Shown: positions 20,030-35,908, numbered from the stretch's first letter. The stretch: DNA of 64,000 bases from Amoebidium appalachense (GCA_963693365.1 CAVNZM010000012.1:3596001-3660000), one strand, 5' to 3'. Numbers and translations: made by a program. The notes: generated by a model from the sequence alone, not told the origin.

Positions 20030-21968
20030 GTATGTGCTCGATTTGAAAACAAACACGTGGGGGGTGGTTGGGGAAGGTTCTGGAACCGGTCCGGCGGCGC
20101 GGTGGGGGGCAGCAATGGCGGTGGCGGCTACAGGCACGATTGCCTTATATGGCGGTGTGTCCGGAAATGGGCGAGTGTTGGATGATTGGTGGGTGTTTGT
20201 GCGGCCGTTGGAGATGTGGGTGAAAATGGACTTAGACACGTCCAACAGTGCACCTGTTCCCCCCCCACTTCACGGTGCATCGTTGGGGTGGTTGGGGGGG
20301 AAATATTTCGTTCTAGTGGGTGGATTTGCCCCGGCCGGCGCCACACACACGACATGCCAGGTGGAGTTGGATACCCCAAATTCCATCGTACGTTGTACCG
20401 TACCTCGCCTGCGCGGCGACGGGCCAACACAGAGGGGATATGCGGCGCTGTGTGTCTGGGATCATGGCACGTTTTCGGTGCACGGCGGCATGACTCCATC
20501 GCTGATCGGGCCGGAATATCGTTCGGATTGCTTCGTTTTTACGACCACAAGCACCCCACGGCCCCCACGCCAACGGCCGCTCGATTGCAAAAGGGGGGAT
20601 CCAGGACACCCACAGAGGTATTGGGATGAGACGGCAACCAATCAAACGTGGGTTTATACCGCCGATTGTCTTCCGTGCCCCCCTGCGTTAACTTCCAGCA
20701 ACGACTTCACCATCATGCAGTCGTTTGTCGCACGTGTGGCCTCCGATGTAACCAATCATAAGGAGGTGCGGATCACACCGGAAGAAATGTTAAAGGTGGG
20801 GAGGCGGCACATTTTGGGAAGTCTAATGACACAGGCGAAAGGCATTCTGGATTCTCTGCGCAAGTACCAAGGTCCCATAGTGCTTGAAAGTGCCCCACCC
20901 GCGGAAGTGGCAATGTTGGCTGCGATGACAGGAGGAGGCTTTGGGGGGATGCGCGATGTGATTTTTCGTAAGTTTCTTCTCAAGGAATATGAACCTGACG
21001 ACATCCCGGATTTACGCCGACGCGTCTGTGCTGACGCCTACTCGACCATTCTGGCTCCCACTTTATTCGACCAACTCTCTGGAAAGGGAAAGAAGAAAGA
21101 CAGGGATTTTTTACGCACACGAGTGGATTGGGAGCGGGAGTTGTCGAGCGCTGTCGTATTCGGAAACAACGCAGCACGAGTGGTGCTAAAAGAAAGCGAC
21201 GAGAGCGAACGATCGGCAAAGTTGCGTGTGTGGGCGGAGGGTTTTGCAGAGCACTTTGCGGAAGCACCAAACATGGACATTCTCGTGGAGGGTGAAGGGT
21301 TGCCCTATGACCGTCTTATTATGCGCATGGTGGTGTTCGAGAATGTAATCGAAGTTGTAGTTTCGAATGCTGTAAATCCTATTCCCAGCCGGTCCGAACT
21401 CCTCGGTTTCCTCACCGGCCCACCTGACCAATCACCTTACCGTGTTCGCCTTGGGGGCACGTTAACCTTGCACGAAACCGGAGACATAAACAGCATCATC
21501 AATGCCAGAGGTAATTCTGGTGGCACGACAAACACAACGGAAACTGCCGTGCGAATCGGAGAGGGCCAAGGAAAATCGAATTCGAGAGAAAAGACGGAAA
21601 TAGACCTGAATGATTCGATACCGGAAAATCAGTGTTGGGGGTGCACGAAGGAGGGCAAGTTATTTTTTTGCCGCGGGTGCATGACGGCTAAGTATTGCGG
21701 AAGGGAGTGCCAGAAGAAGAGTTGGGCAGGACACAAGAAGATGTCTCGGTCGTTGGGTGACAGGAGAGACTTATCGGACAGGACGATTATGATGAAGGGA
21801 CAAAAGGAGGTCACAATAAGGAGGAAGGGGAATGGGACAGATGAGAGTGATTACAATTATCTCGAAGCTATTTTTTTTTTTTTCCCTGGGCTTCTTCGCA
21901 TTCTTGAGGTTTATTATTTTGTTTGTTGTGATCTTTCACCTTCTCTCAAGACTCCGTTTCGGGCCTAA
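20030..21968 (+). pseudogene. Kelch-MYND gene, 3' part
   Basis: Continues the Kelch propeller right after the transposon: LDLKTNTWGVVG, PAARWGAAMAV, IALYGGVSGNGRVLDDWWVF, GASLGWLGGKYFVLVGG, RGYAALCVWD, and a last blade with NQTWVYTAD. A central ~250-residue region of unknown type follows (ITPEEMLKVGRRHI, RKFLLKEYEPDDIPDL). The C-terminus carries a MYND-type zinc finger: CWGCTKEGKLFFCRGC, KYCGRECQ, WAGHKK. The last ligand expected after HKxx is Ser instead of Cys. Residues after about 21870 run through a T tract and may not be real. MYND fingers bind proline-rich partners. No introns. The first codons are the target duplication, so this half has no start of its own. Confidence 0.75.
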
Positions 21969-23154
<1,186 letters not shown>

Positions 23155-24754
23155 ATATGTTGGCTTTATTGATTGGAAAACTGCTTACGATTCTGTCTCC
23201 CCTGGTCTCCTATGGGAAAAGCTTGCTGCACGGGGTGTACCACACTGCATTGGTGTTCTGTTAGAAGCACTCTTGTCTCAAACCTATGGTAGAGCTGTGG
23301 TTAAGGGGCATCTTTCATATGGTTTTGCTCGTACTAGAGGTCTCTTGCAGGGTTCATTGCTTAGCCCCTTTTTGTTTAACCTATTTATAGATGATTTGGC
23401 TGTCAAGATTTACGCCGAAAACGATGACCCTATTAATAACTTTCCGCCTGCACTTCTCTATGCTGATGATCTGTCCCTCCTTGCCCGTACCCCTAGACGC
23501 CTGCAAAGATTGTTCGATGTAGTGTCAGAGTGGTGCAAGGCAAACCTTATGACCCTTAACATAGACAAATGTGGTGTTCTTGTACCTGATATAGCTAACA
23601 ATTTACACACATTTACATTATCATCTAAACCTGTACCTATAGTTCCAGAATACAAATATCTTGGTGTTCCGGTTGATTCTGTTGGTGTTATGTTTCCCCA
23701 TATGGTCGAAAAGAGGGTAGAGTTGGCTCGTAAGCGGTTAGCTTTCTTCTCGGCTAATATTTTTAAAGACACACCCCTCCATCCTTCTATTAGACTTACA
23801 TTTATTCGCACTTTTGTCTTCCCGGCATGTGAATATGGTTTACCCCTTCTCGCCGCTTGGATCAAGAAAGAGAGAACTAGAGCGCTTAAACCCCTGGCAA
23901 ATTTCCTTGAAGCAGAAGTTGCCTCCTTTCTGTCTAACAACTGTTGTAAACCTGGGCCTGTAACGCTCTCGATATATGGTCTGGTCCCAATAGCTGCTAG
24001 AGTATCCTATCTCGCGCTGAAATTCAATAAGCACATAAGCCGCTTAAAGAAGTATTTGCCCTCCCACCCTCTCTTCTCTATCCGACCTGTCCCCTCCTCA
24101 CCTCTCCCCTCTTTCCTCCCCTCTCTCTCCCCTTCTCCCCTGGGCACAAATACAAATAAACCCCGCAATAGTGTGTGTGTGACTTTGGACTGCCACTTAC
24201 TTATTAAACATGTACACAATCACAAGATAATCACGCAATATAACAAATGGAAAAAGATACCACACGACACTAGACCCGATGAAAGCATACACCTTGAAAA
24301 ACTAAGCCTTATGTCTCGTTTTATATATACTGACCGCCTCAACCATATTGCCAAATATGGCACTCGCAAGTGTATAACACCTAAATACATATTACCTTCC
24401 TGTAGAACTGGTCTTTCTCTAGCTGATGGTATTATTGATCAATTACCACGCTTTTACTGTACACGTGCTATACAGTGGAGATCTAATAAGTATAAGGTGG
24501 CATCATTTGCATGCCCAAACAACACACACACACACCAGTTTAACCGGTCATGTATCGCCAAATGTAGTTTGATAGACCACATAATACCGCAACACACACA
24601 CGTCACATTCACAACAGACACCCAGAAAGATAGCCTACCTGTAAATTACAACATCCTTGATTTTATACTAAACACGCGTAACTACGACCTGTTTATTAGA
24701 TGTATTGATTGGCTTGAGAAACACATCACTACAAAATTATAGCGCACACACACA

Positions 24755-24823
<69 letters not shown>

Positions 24824-25083
24824 CCAGCTGATACCGAGTGTCCCGAGGGGAGCCCCTTTACAAAAAAAAAAAAAAAAAAAAAAAAAAAAACGGGGAACCC
24901 CAACTAATTGATTTCTCCTTGTAGTTTTTATGGTGTCTCGTAGAGAAAGTAAACCCTGATATATAGTCACCACCCGACATCTATGTACGTGATCATGATA
25001 TACCGCTGAGGGGATATTCCGAGCAAAACCCCCCCCATACCTGAGACTGGTTCTCTTTGCCTCGAGTAAACAGCGTAAACCCC
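23155..25083 (+). mobile_element. 5'-truncated LINE copy
   Basis: Matches 54212-56157 almost base for base. Coding part 23155-24742 starts inside the RT domain (YVGFIDWKTAYDSVSPG) and keeps YADDLSLLA and the C-terminal region. Differences seen in the protein are few (Lys for Asn in VVKGHL; Thr for Ile in LMTLNI). The stop TAG is followed by (CA)n, a short unique tail, an A tract of about 30, then ~190 bp ending CAGCGTAAACCCC. 5' truncation is typical of target-primed reverse transcription. Confidence 0.88.
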
Positions 25084-25209
25084 AGGATGACATCTGTGCA
25101 TGGTCACGTGATTCATGGTCGTGTGGTTGTTGTGTGTGTGTGTGTGTGTGTACACGTGTGTGTGTGTGCGCGCGCGCGTGCGTGTGTGGTGTGTGTGTGT
25201 GTGTGTGTG

Positions 25210-25246
<37 letters not shown>

Positions 25247-26167
25247 GGTATTGATTATGACAGTGCAAATGTTAGGCAAAGAATTCTGAATTTATTTCGT
25301 TCTCCAGATCTTGAAGTCAAGAGAGCCAAACAGTTACATGATCGGGCAAGGTTTTCAAAGCGGTTATATAAGAGGATTTAAGATCAAAGAGGCAAACTGC
25401 ATGTTGGCATCCACTTTCATTCCGTTAAACCCTGCGTCAATTCTTAATGCGCACAGTCGGAGGGAAGAACATTTTTCACACTTCGAAAAACAAAACAAAA
25501 CAAAAAAAACAAACAAACAAACAAACAAACAAACAAACAAACAAACAAACAAACAAACAAACAAACAAACAAACAAACAAACAAACAAACAAAAAAAAAC
25601 AAAAAAAAAACATCATATATCCAGGAGGCCAAAATTCAAGTACCAGTCTTTCAATACGTTGCAAAATGCTACAAGGATATGCCAGAACTTTCCACATGGG
25701 TTGCCAGACTAGCCAATATTGATTTCGACTGCATGCATGAAGAGATCGGATCCATCCTAAACATGCGATCGCAAAATGGTACAGTCTGAAATCTAAATTA
25801 CAAATTCCAGACATCATTAACTAACCTGCAGCCCCAAACTTCTTACCAACACCAACAAGGTGCTAATACTGGGAGAGAAAAAAAAGAAAAAGAAAGAAAA
25901 GAAGGAAAGGGAAAAAACATGTCTATTGAGGAATTGTGAAACAGGACTTACGACTTTTCATCTATTGGCAACCAATAGCGCGCATCGAGAAACCACAAAA
26001 CTCCAACCCACCCACCCACCCACCTATTAAATAAAACACCAAAATTTGAACCATTATACACCACTACAAATCATGCTCACACGATACAAAACCCTGTCGA
26101 CATCACATCATCCTACCCAACTACCTAACCCACCTGCCGTACCTCTCCACCCTAATACCTCCTATTG
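25084..26167. other. intergenic between LINE and XRN2 3' end
   Basis: Contains (GT)n with a G tract (25134-25243) and an (AAAC)n tetranucleotide array (25506-25592). No coding signal supported. The XRN2 3' untranslated region must lie in the right part. Confidence 0.5.
25506..25592 (+). repeat. (AAAC)n tetranucleotide array
   Basis: About 21 perfect head-to-tail AAAC/ACAA units between A-rich flanks. Confidence 0.95.
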
Positions 26168-26710
26168 TCATAACCACCCCTCCCCCTCCCACCCCCATTC
26201 CCACCCCCTCCCACCACCCCCATACCCTCCTCTCTGGTTGTTGTTATTGTTGTAACGGTTACCCCCGTGTTGTTGGTTTCCTCCGTATTGGTTTCCATAA
26301 TTTCCGTATGATCCTTGTTGGTTCCCTTGGTAGCCGGGCCGAGGGGGGGCCCCATACCCACCACCGTATTGGTTGTAGCCGCCTTGGGGGGGATAGCCAC
26401 CCATGGGTGGGGGTGCGCCTGTACGTGTACGTGTGTGTGTGTGTGTACGTGTGTGTGTGTGTGTGTGTGTGTTATTGGGGGGAAGGTGTGTTTGTGTGTG
26501 TGTGTGGGGGGGGGGGGGGGGGGGGGGGGAGGGGGGTTCGAAAGGTCAGTTATGTGTTCATTTATACGGTATTTTTTGGTTGGGGATTTTGAAATGGTTA
26601 GTTGTTGGCGTGGGTTTTATCGGTTAAGACAAAAGTTGGCAACTGCTCCTGGTTCATGGTGACTACATAGCAGGGGGGGGGGGGGGGATGGGGCGGAAGG
26701 AGGGGGGAAT

Positions 26711-26771
<61 letters not shown>

Positions 26772-26880
26772 GCGTGTGCACGTGCGCATGTGTGCGTGTA
26801 CCTTCAAGTGCTCGTGTGTCTGGGCATGGGCGTCTGCACAAACACCTGTGTGTTTGTTGGAGAGAGAGGGAGAGGCAGAA

Positions 26881-26914
<34 letters not shown>

Positions 26915-28326
26915 TGGAAGGAGGGAAGAACAAAAGAAAAAAAAAAAAGGGGGGGGGGGGGGGGGTTGGGTTTGAATGCGTCAAAAAGTACGAAGTACAC
27001 AAGAACAAACGGATAACACGATGCAGAATACAAGCCATACATAAAGAGTATGCATAATAAGCAGAGCCCATCCTCAGGGGGGGCCCACGTCATCCACAGT
27101 ACCCGAGTTTCGACCTATTCACCTCGTTAACGAAGCCCAATTCAGATACTGTTTCACTTGAACATGGGTAGGTCACCCGTCTTGATCAGAGACGAGCAGG
27201 GTTGCTTATGCAGGCAAGGGCAGTGGGAAAGGCCGGGGGTTAAAGTTGCAGCAGTAAGCAGAAGCAAGAAAAATATAGATAGGAACTCAGGAGACGGGGC
27301 TTCTAGGAAGCTCCCCCGTCGCTACCTAAGTCGATACTTCCCTGGCGAACATACTACACCAGCTGAAAAGAATTAAGTCCCAAAGGCCGCAGAATTCGCA
27401 ATCAGAGGGGAAAATATGAGATTTGACCCGGATGGTTTTGAGGATACTAACCATAACCGCCAGGAGGCATAGGGACCTGGCCCATTAGTGGGACAGCAGG
27501 CCTAGCCATGGCCGGGTTGATGGGGGGGATGACGGTCATAGGCTGCAGCATGGGGGGCATGCCTCCCATGTAACCTCCACGCCCAGTCATGCCCGGTGGG
27601 CCACGGGGCATCATGCCCATCTGAAGTGAATTCCTGTGGTTGGAGGGAACACGGTGGGGTTGGGTTGGGGGGGGGGGGGGGGGGGGGGGGGAGGAAGGGG
27701 AGGGTGAGAGAGAGAGGGAGGGAGGGAGGAGCGAGAGAGGGAGGGGGAGGGAGGGGGAGGGAGAAAGAAAGACTGAGGGAGGGAGGGAGGGAGCAAGTGT
27801 GAGAGAAAATGGAGGGAGAAGGGGGCGGGAGTGGGTAAGTTAGATGTGGTAGACGGAGCTCGGCATGTACAATACTGAATCAGACAACGAAGAACACGAA
27901 GAACACCGAGGTACACAAGAATACGTATAAGTTTGTGCACAAGGAGGGTGGGGGTGGGGAGAACAGCTAAGAGGAAAAGCAAAAACGTCTTGATGAATAA
28001 TAGGACTCGAGCGACGAGGTCTTTCGCGCCCCCCCTCCCCCCCCCCCCCCCCCCCCTCCCCCGCGCAAACTGCAACCTTTCCTTCCCTCAATCCACGTCC
28101 ATTTTTCCTTCCTTCAAGCTTTGCCCATTCCTCTCCATAGTGGCCCTCTTTCCCCAACCCCTCTTAGTCTCCCACCTCTCCATTATTCTGGTGTTTCACT
28201 CATGAAAGGAAAGAGGGGGAGGGGGGGGGGGGGGGGGGGGGGGAGGGAGTTAGAATGTGTCGGAGAGACTAAATTCACAGTCATGACAGAGGATGGGGTG
28301 GGTTGGGGTGGATGTGGGGCGGAGGT

Positions 28327-28397
<71 letters not shown>

Positions 28398-30130
28398 TTT
28401 GGTGGTGGTGGTGGGTGGGTGTTGGGGGGGGGGGGGGGGGGGGGGGGGGGAGGGGGGGGGTAGACTTACATGATGAAACGGTCTGCCGCATGGTGTCCTC
28501 CCCTGCCTCCCCTTCCTCTCCCTCTGCCCCTACGACCACCAGATTTGCTGTGCAAAAAAAGAAATTAAAAACATCGTCAGTTGTCTGCATTATCATCATT
28601 CCGTTTAATCACAGCAGGGAGAGAAAGTAAACGAGACAAAGTCTTCGTTAGTATGTGTATCTGGTGTTGTGTGTGTGTGTGTGTGTGCGTGTGTGCGTGT
28701 GTGTGTGAGTGTGTGTGTGTGTGTGTGTTCGTCTGTGCTGTGTGTGGGTGTTTGTGGAATGAAGTGCGCATGTGTGTGTGCATGTGTGTGTCTGTGCCTG
28801 GGCAGTTCCATCCGTGCACTACTCCTGTATGCCACTGTGTCTAATGTGTCTACTTGGGTGCTCGCCCTCGTCCATGCAACATGTAACCAACAATACACAA
28901 AACTCCAACAAACACCACGAAGGTTATCAGATGAATCCGATTACCATATAAGGTTAACGAACACTCATTGGGGAGTAGTAGGATTCACGCACCATAGCTC
29001 CAGATCCTCTCTTGTGGTCACACGTGGCGGCATGATCACTCCGGGCAGGAGTTTAGCCTGGAACACAGTGCCCTCACTGTATTCGGGATTCTCGTACCCA
29101 ACGCTGCAATCAAAACACGTAAGATATGGAACACGGTGCTCCCTTCGTTCAACATAAAAAACGTAAGATTACGGAACATGTCGCTCCAAACCTTCCACAT
29201 AAAAAACGTAAGAACTGGAACATGGTGCTCCCAGCATTCCACAAAAAAAATATAAGATATGGAACATGGTGCTCTTACTAAAATCGGGGTGCTGGCAACT
29301 AACGCTGCAATCAAAAAATGCAAGCATGTGTGTGCCGTATCATATATCGAACATTAATAGTTAACCAACAAAACCAACAGCCCGTCAGGGCCTGGGCAAA
29401 AATTGAAACCGGCCTACCATACATAGAACGAAATACACATTCACTACGGATTAAGTAATATTGAGGTGAAACAGATCAACGTGTACACGAGTATGAAACA
29501 GAGGGTGAGCCTATCCTCTGGGGGCTAAGTCGACGTGCCGGCAGACCGGGGAGGGGGGGAGGTGGGGGAGGTGGGGTGCAGCTTGACTTTGAGAAACAGA
29601 GAACCAGGCTAAGGCCGGACACATTGGAAACCCAATGGAGAAGGGAGCACATAAACCAATAAGATGGCACAACATCAGCCTTGTTATATCCCAGCCCTCC
29701 CCCCCCCCCCCCCCCCCTTATCTTTTCTCGTTCTCTCTATTGAGCTAACAAAAAAAAGTTGACTTTGGACCCCCCCCCCCCCCCCCCCCCTCCCTCGAAC
29801 TCCCCCCCCCCTCCCCTCCCCCCCCCCCCCCCCCCCCTCCCCCCTCTTCATATGCCCGTATGCACCTACCTGATAACTTGGTTATCAGGTATGTCCGGTT
29901 GTCCTTCCTCTGACAATGGCGAGTGATATGAACTGTATGTGTACGTGTGTTGGTTGGTTGGTTGAGGGAGAGAAAAGGAGGGGGTGGGGGAGGGGGGGTT
30001 AGGCACAGAAAGCATAAAGGTGTAGAGATTCAACAAGATAACTGAGCGACAAACATCAGCAACATCAGGCAGCCCGACCTCCCCCCCCCCCCCCCCCCCC
30101 CCCCCCAATCACACACACACGCACACACGC

Positions 30131-30169
<39 letters not shown>

Positions 30170-30702
30170 ACACACACACAACTCTGTCCCAAATATAGAC
30201 AAGATCTAGCCACACCAAACACCAACCCACCCAACCATCAAAGAAACAACATGCATGATCACCGCAAACAGACCCAACACAACACAAACACACCACAACA
30301 GGCAAAAAAAAGCCCACAATCCGCCACAACACAACACACCTAACCAACATCCCAACCACTACAGCTTCACAGGCTTGACATTAGGAAAAAAAAACCATTA
30401 TTGCAACTACGTGGTAAGGGGGGAAAAACAGAAAAGAAACTAAAGAAAGACAGAAAGAAAGAAAGAAAGAAAGAAAAAAAGAAAGAAAGAACAAGGAAGA
30501 AAGAAAGAAAGAAAAACTCTGCATTAGGCTGCAAGCACACACACCTGCCGGGGAGTACCACGTCATTATCCTGTGTGATCTTCCCCGTCATCCCCTGGGT
30601 GAGCTTCGTGTCGACAGGTATCCACACCCTCTGCAGAATAAATTAAAACTACAGTCAAAAAAAAAAAAAAAAAAAAAAAAACCAGCCCACAAAGAGGAGA
30701 AA

Positions 30703-30734
<32 letters not shown>

Positions 30735-30870
30735 CAGAGAGAGGAGGAAGTAGGAAAGGAGAGAGTGGGGGGACGGAGAAAGGGAAGGGAGGAGGATTGA
30801 GGGAGGGAGGGAGGAACGAGAGATGGGTTGGGTGTTTTTTTTTTTTTTTTTTTTTTTTTTGTTTTTTTTT

Positions 30871-30911
<41 letters not shown>

Positions 30912-31038
30912 GTAGAACATTAGATAATGGGAGGACGGAGAAAGGGAAGAGGGGAGGATAGAGGGAGGGAGGAACAAGAGAATGTTGGGGTGAGGATTTG
31001 GGGGGGAGCGGGGGAAAGAGTGTTTTTTTTTTTTTTTT

Positions 31039-31069
<31 letters not shown>

Positions 31070-31291
31070 GGGGATCTAAACCTCGTCGTCTGCTGGGCGG
31101 CTGATCTCATAGAGGGCACAGCACATGTTGAAGGCTGCATGGCGCTTGCCTACAAATAGAAAGTCCGTGCCCCGCTTGTTGCGCTAAGTAACGTATGTGT
31201 CAGAAAGGCATGTGTGTACGTGTACGTGCACATACACACACACACACACACGCACACACACACGCACACGGTCCGACACCTACGCTCACAT

Positions 31292-31326
<35 letters not shown>

Positions 31327-31679
31327 AAGAGAGACAAGGCCGGCACCAGACGCTTGCCATCCCCCCCCCCTCCCCTTCCGGAGCATGGCACCCAACACAC
31401 CCACTCCTCATCCCCTGCAGTCTCTCCTACCCTTGATGCACGGCCAACGAGAAAAGAACATTCCCAAACTATTACTTTCAGCATGAAAAATATCTGCCTT
31501 GTCGGGTCAACCTAATGCCCCTATAGACAGTATGACAATCTTTATCTTGATTGCCCGAGCGCAATTGTGTGAGTGAATTCTAGGGCAAACGAGTGCATTT
31601 GTGTGTGCTTGTGTGTTTGTGTGTATCTGTATCTCTATCTCTATCGTTCTCTTCTCCCCCCCCCCCCCCCCCCCCACAA

Positions 31680-31772
<93 letters not shown>

Positions 31773-32213
31773 AAACGAGCACATTTGTGTGTGCATCTCT
31801 ATCTCCCCCCCCTCCCCCCTCCAACCCCCTACCCCCCCCCCCCCACCCCCACACCCCCAACCCCATTCCACCATCTTTGCGTGTGTACGTGTTTAGAACT
31901 CAGGACAGAGAAGGGGCCTACCTCTCTTTGAATCTCAGTCAGCTGGTCAGCCACTGTCTCGATTGCCTTAAATAGGCGCTCCTCGTCCATAAAAGGCAAC
32001 AGCGCCACACCTGTAAGCCACCAACATCAGTGCCCGGCCGATAACAGGCATACAGTCATAATGAAAGATCCTATGTGTTCCCGTAAACCTCCGTCCCTGC
32101 CCTCCCCCCTTCCCCCCCCCCCGTCAAAAGAAAGAAAAGAAAGAAAAAGGAGGAGGCCAAGGGGAAAAGGGTGGGCAGGTGGGAACAAAAATGGATACAC
32201 CAGAGTATGCAAA

Positions 32214-32293
<80 letters not shown>

Positions 32294-33150
32294 CTCCTTC
32301 TGCGCCTGTTCATGTGCATGAGTGGACACATGTGTGTCTGTCCGTGTTTGTGTGTGTGTGTGTGTCTCAGTGTTTGTTCTTGTAAGGTTGTGAAAGTGTT
32401 TTCACGTACCCATCCAAGCGAAGGGTTTGCCGTTGAGGTCGATCTTAAAGTCTGTCGGGTACATGTCCAGAATGGGTGACTTTGGGTCATACATCAACTT
32501 GCTCCATGCAGGGGGTAGGAAACGCTTGCCACTGGACGCTGTAGGGGGAATGGAGGGGGTAATAAGGGGTGAGAAGAGGTAAAAGAAGGGGGTAGGTGGG
32601 GGTAAGAAGGGGTAGTGGGGGTAAGAAGGGGTAGTGGGGGTAAGAAGGGGTAGTGGGGGTAAGAACGGGTAGTGGGGGTCAGAAGGGGTAGGTGGGGGTA
32701 AGAAGTGGGTAAGAAGGGGTGACAGAGGGGATGTAGAGGGGGTAAGAGGGGGTAAGAAGGGGTAGGTGGGGGCAAGATGAGGTAGGTGGGAGAAGGGGGG
32801 AAAAAAGGGTGATGAAGGAGGGGAGGGGAAGGGGGGGGAGGGGGGGGGGGGGGGGGGGGGTAAGAAGGTGTGATAAGAAGGGGTGGTAAGTGGGTGAGGA
32901 AGGGGTGATAGAGCAGGTAAAAAGGCGTCATAGAGCGGGAAAAAAAGCGTGATAAAAGGCGATCGAAGGGGGTGTTAAGGGGGGTACGAGGGGTAAGAAG
33001 GGGTGACTTGGTTATGGCGCAGACCGGTCGTGGTTGTGTTTGTGCTTGTGTTTATGTTTGTGTACGTGTGTGTGTGTGTGCTTCAGAGAGTGCGAGTCTG
33101 CTTGTGTGTGCATGTGTGTGTTTGAGTGTTTTTGTAGGTGTGATTCTGCT

Positions 33151-33186
<36 letters not shown>

Positions 33187-33197
33187 TGTACGTGTGA

Positions 33198-33282
<85 letters not shown>

Positions 33283-33992
33283 TGTGTGTGTGTGTGGTTC
33301 TGCTTGTATGTGTGTGTGTCTGTATGTACGTGTAGGGATGTGTGTGTGTGTGTCTTCGTGTGTGGATGTTCGTGTGCGCTTGTGCGCGCTTGCCTGCCCA
33401 TGTTTGTGTGTGTGCACGCATGTGTGTGTGCATGTGTGTGGCTTTGTGTCCGGTTCGCATGCATCACATCACACACCTGGCAAGACACCCATCAGCTGCT
33501 CCAACGGGTTGAATGCAGTCGTGCCCTGCTCGAAATTCACCTGCCACACATTCACGTCAGAACACATCCAAAAAAAGAAAGGAAAGAAAGAAAGAAAGAA
33601 AGAAAAAGAAACGAAACCAAGTGGGCCGCTACAGTATGTCAAACTATCATCTTTGTAGCGTGTGTCCTCTGTAGGTCCTGACACAAATTTTAGAACTCAG
33701 AATAGCCGGTGTCATATAGCAAAACAACAGTGCATGCTACCTCTCCAATTTGGTAGTTTGACGGAGCGGCTCTGTCCATCCTGGTTGATTCATTGAATCA
33801 TGTATACGTGTACATCATACTGAAAATACGGAATGTAGTCAGATGCATCAATAAGCTCATCCACATAGATAACTTCCAAGTCTGATTAAACTGGGTAAGT
33901 GGTGGGGAAAAAGACCGTAAAACTTCTACATAAACATTCACGCCATAACAACTTATCACACCAACCCCGGAGTCATACTAAGACTAGCTGAC

Positions 33993-34053
<61 letters not shown>

Positions 34054-34714
34054 CCCTCCCCCCTTCCCCTCCCCCACCACTACCACCACCAGACCCACAC
34101 CCACACCCACACAGCCACACAACGACAAGCACCACCACCACCACCACCACCACCACAAGCAGTCTTACGTAATACAACCCCACTGTATCCTACATACCAT
34201 GTCACCCGCTCTCCACACAGGAACAATCTGGATTGAAAACAAATGAGTGACGGGGAGGAGAACAAGAGAGGGGGGGGGGGGGGGGGGGGGAGGGGGGGGG
34301 GGGGGGGGGACATTACCGTTTCAGGGACTTCGCACTCAGCAATGTCCGAGGCAAAGGGGGAGTAGTGGTAGGGGTAGTACCACTTCCACGAGGCACAGCC
34401 CTGAACACACAGAGGGGAGTAAGTGGCTGATAGGCTGGTTGCATGTATGTGTACGGAGCATGGCACTATGTGTGTTACCCCCCCCCCCCCCCCCCCAAAC
34501 ACACACACACACACACACACACACGGCCACATCCACTACCCCCGACCCTAACCCCCCCCCCCCATCCTCATCCCCATCTACCCAACTCCTCAACCCCCCC
34601 CCCCCCCCCCCCCAACACACACACACACCCCACCCCATCCAATCCCCACCTACCCACACCCCCAAACTCCCCCCCATGCACCCACCCATGCACACAACCC
34701 CCCCCCCCCCTTCC

Positions 34715-34750
<36 letters not shown>

Positions 34751-34962
34751 AAGGAAAACACACACACACATACACACACACACACACACACACAGCCACG
34801 CACCTGGTAGTAGTATGCCAGCACCCAGCACAATCCCTCCATGTACGACCTTACGACCTGTGTCCTGAACTCCATGTCCGTGACCTTCACCCCGAACTTG
34901 CTCTCGTAGTAGCGTGCCTTCCACCCATCCTCCCACAGTCTCACCTCGTCCGGTATCTCCGG

Positions 34963-35016
<54 letters not shown>

Positions 35017-35391
35017 GTGAGCACACGTTTTGCCTTCCATGTGTATATTGCAAAGAAAACACCGACTGAAAGCCGAATTCATCTCATGGAAACTTGTTAA
35101 CGTGTCACAGTTATATTTGCTGTTAGTATAACTGGCGCACGGTGGAGAGGCATCAATGAGAGGGGAAAAGAGCGTGGTCGAAGAAAAGGTCGTGGCTGGC
35201 AGCTTGCACGTATGCATGGCTAACCAATCCCTTCTTTAACCCCCTCCCCATCCGCCTCCCCCTCCCCCCGCACGCGCATCCACACACACACACACGTCCC
35301 CCCCCGTCCCCCCCCCCCCCCCCCCCCCCCCAACCACACACACACAACACACACACACATCGCACCCCTTCCCCACCGCTACACACACACA

Positions 35392-35428
<37 letters not shown>

Positions 35429-35877
35429 ACCCCCCCCACCCACCCACACACACACACACGACACACACACAACGCACACACACACCTCCTCATCATCCAT
35501 CGGGCGCTTGACCGGACCCTTTGCATCTCCCTCCTCCCCGTTCTCCATCTTCGTGTCTCCGTCCTTCCCCATGAGGCTTTTGCGCAACTCTGCTGCCGCC
35601 TTTCGGTTGGCCTCCTCCTGTTTCTCCTTTTGGAACTGTTCAAGCCGCTGCTTGAAAATTGCCTGCAAAAACAAAAGAAGGGGGGACGGGGGAAGAGGGG
35701 GGGAGGGGGGGATGGGAAGGAGAAGGAGGAAGGGTACGCGAGTATGAGCAAGATTGCCTGTGTGCGGTAGGTGCAAGAAACACTACCCTCCCCCCCCGCC
35801 GCTGCGCACACTGCCTTAGACACACAGGCACACACACACAGGGCCATGCATAAATGGCCATGCATATCTGCGTGAAG

Positions 35878-35908
<31 letters not shown>

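Noticed and set aside
23155-24742. Intact, independent RT gene
   Set aside because: It lacks RT motifs 0-2 and begins abruptly inside the domain; it is a 5'-truncated LINE copy.
26152-26400. Alternative [12 protein letters not shown]-terminus for XRN2
   Set aside because: It is one frame off the phase-consistent exon 23 reading; using it would need another frameshift. Homopolymer error remains possible.
32575-32800. Possible CRISPR or structured array
   Set aside because: Simple G-rich 18-bp tandem repeat inside an intron without spacers.
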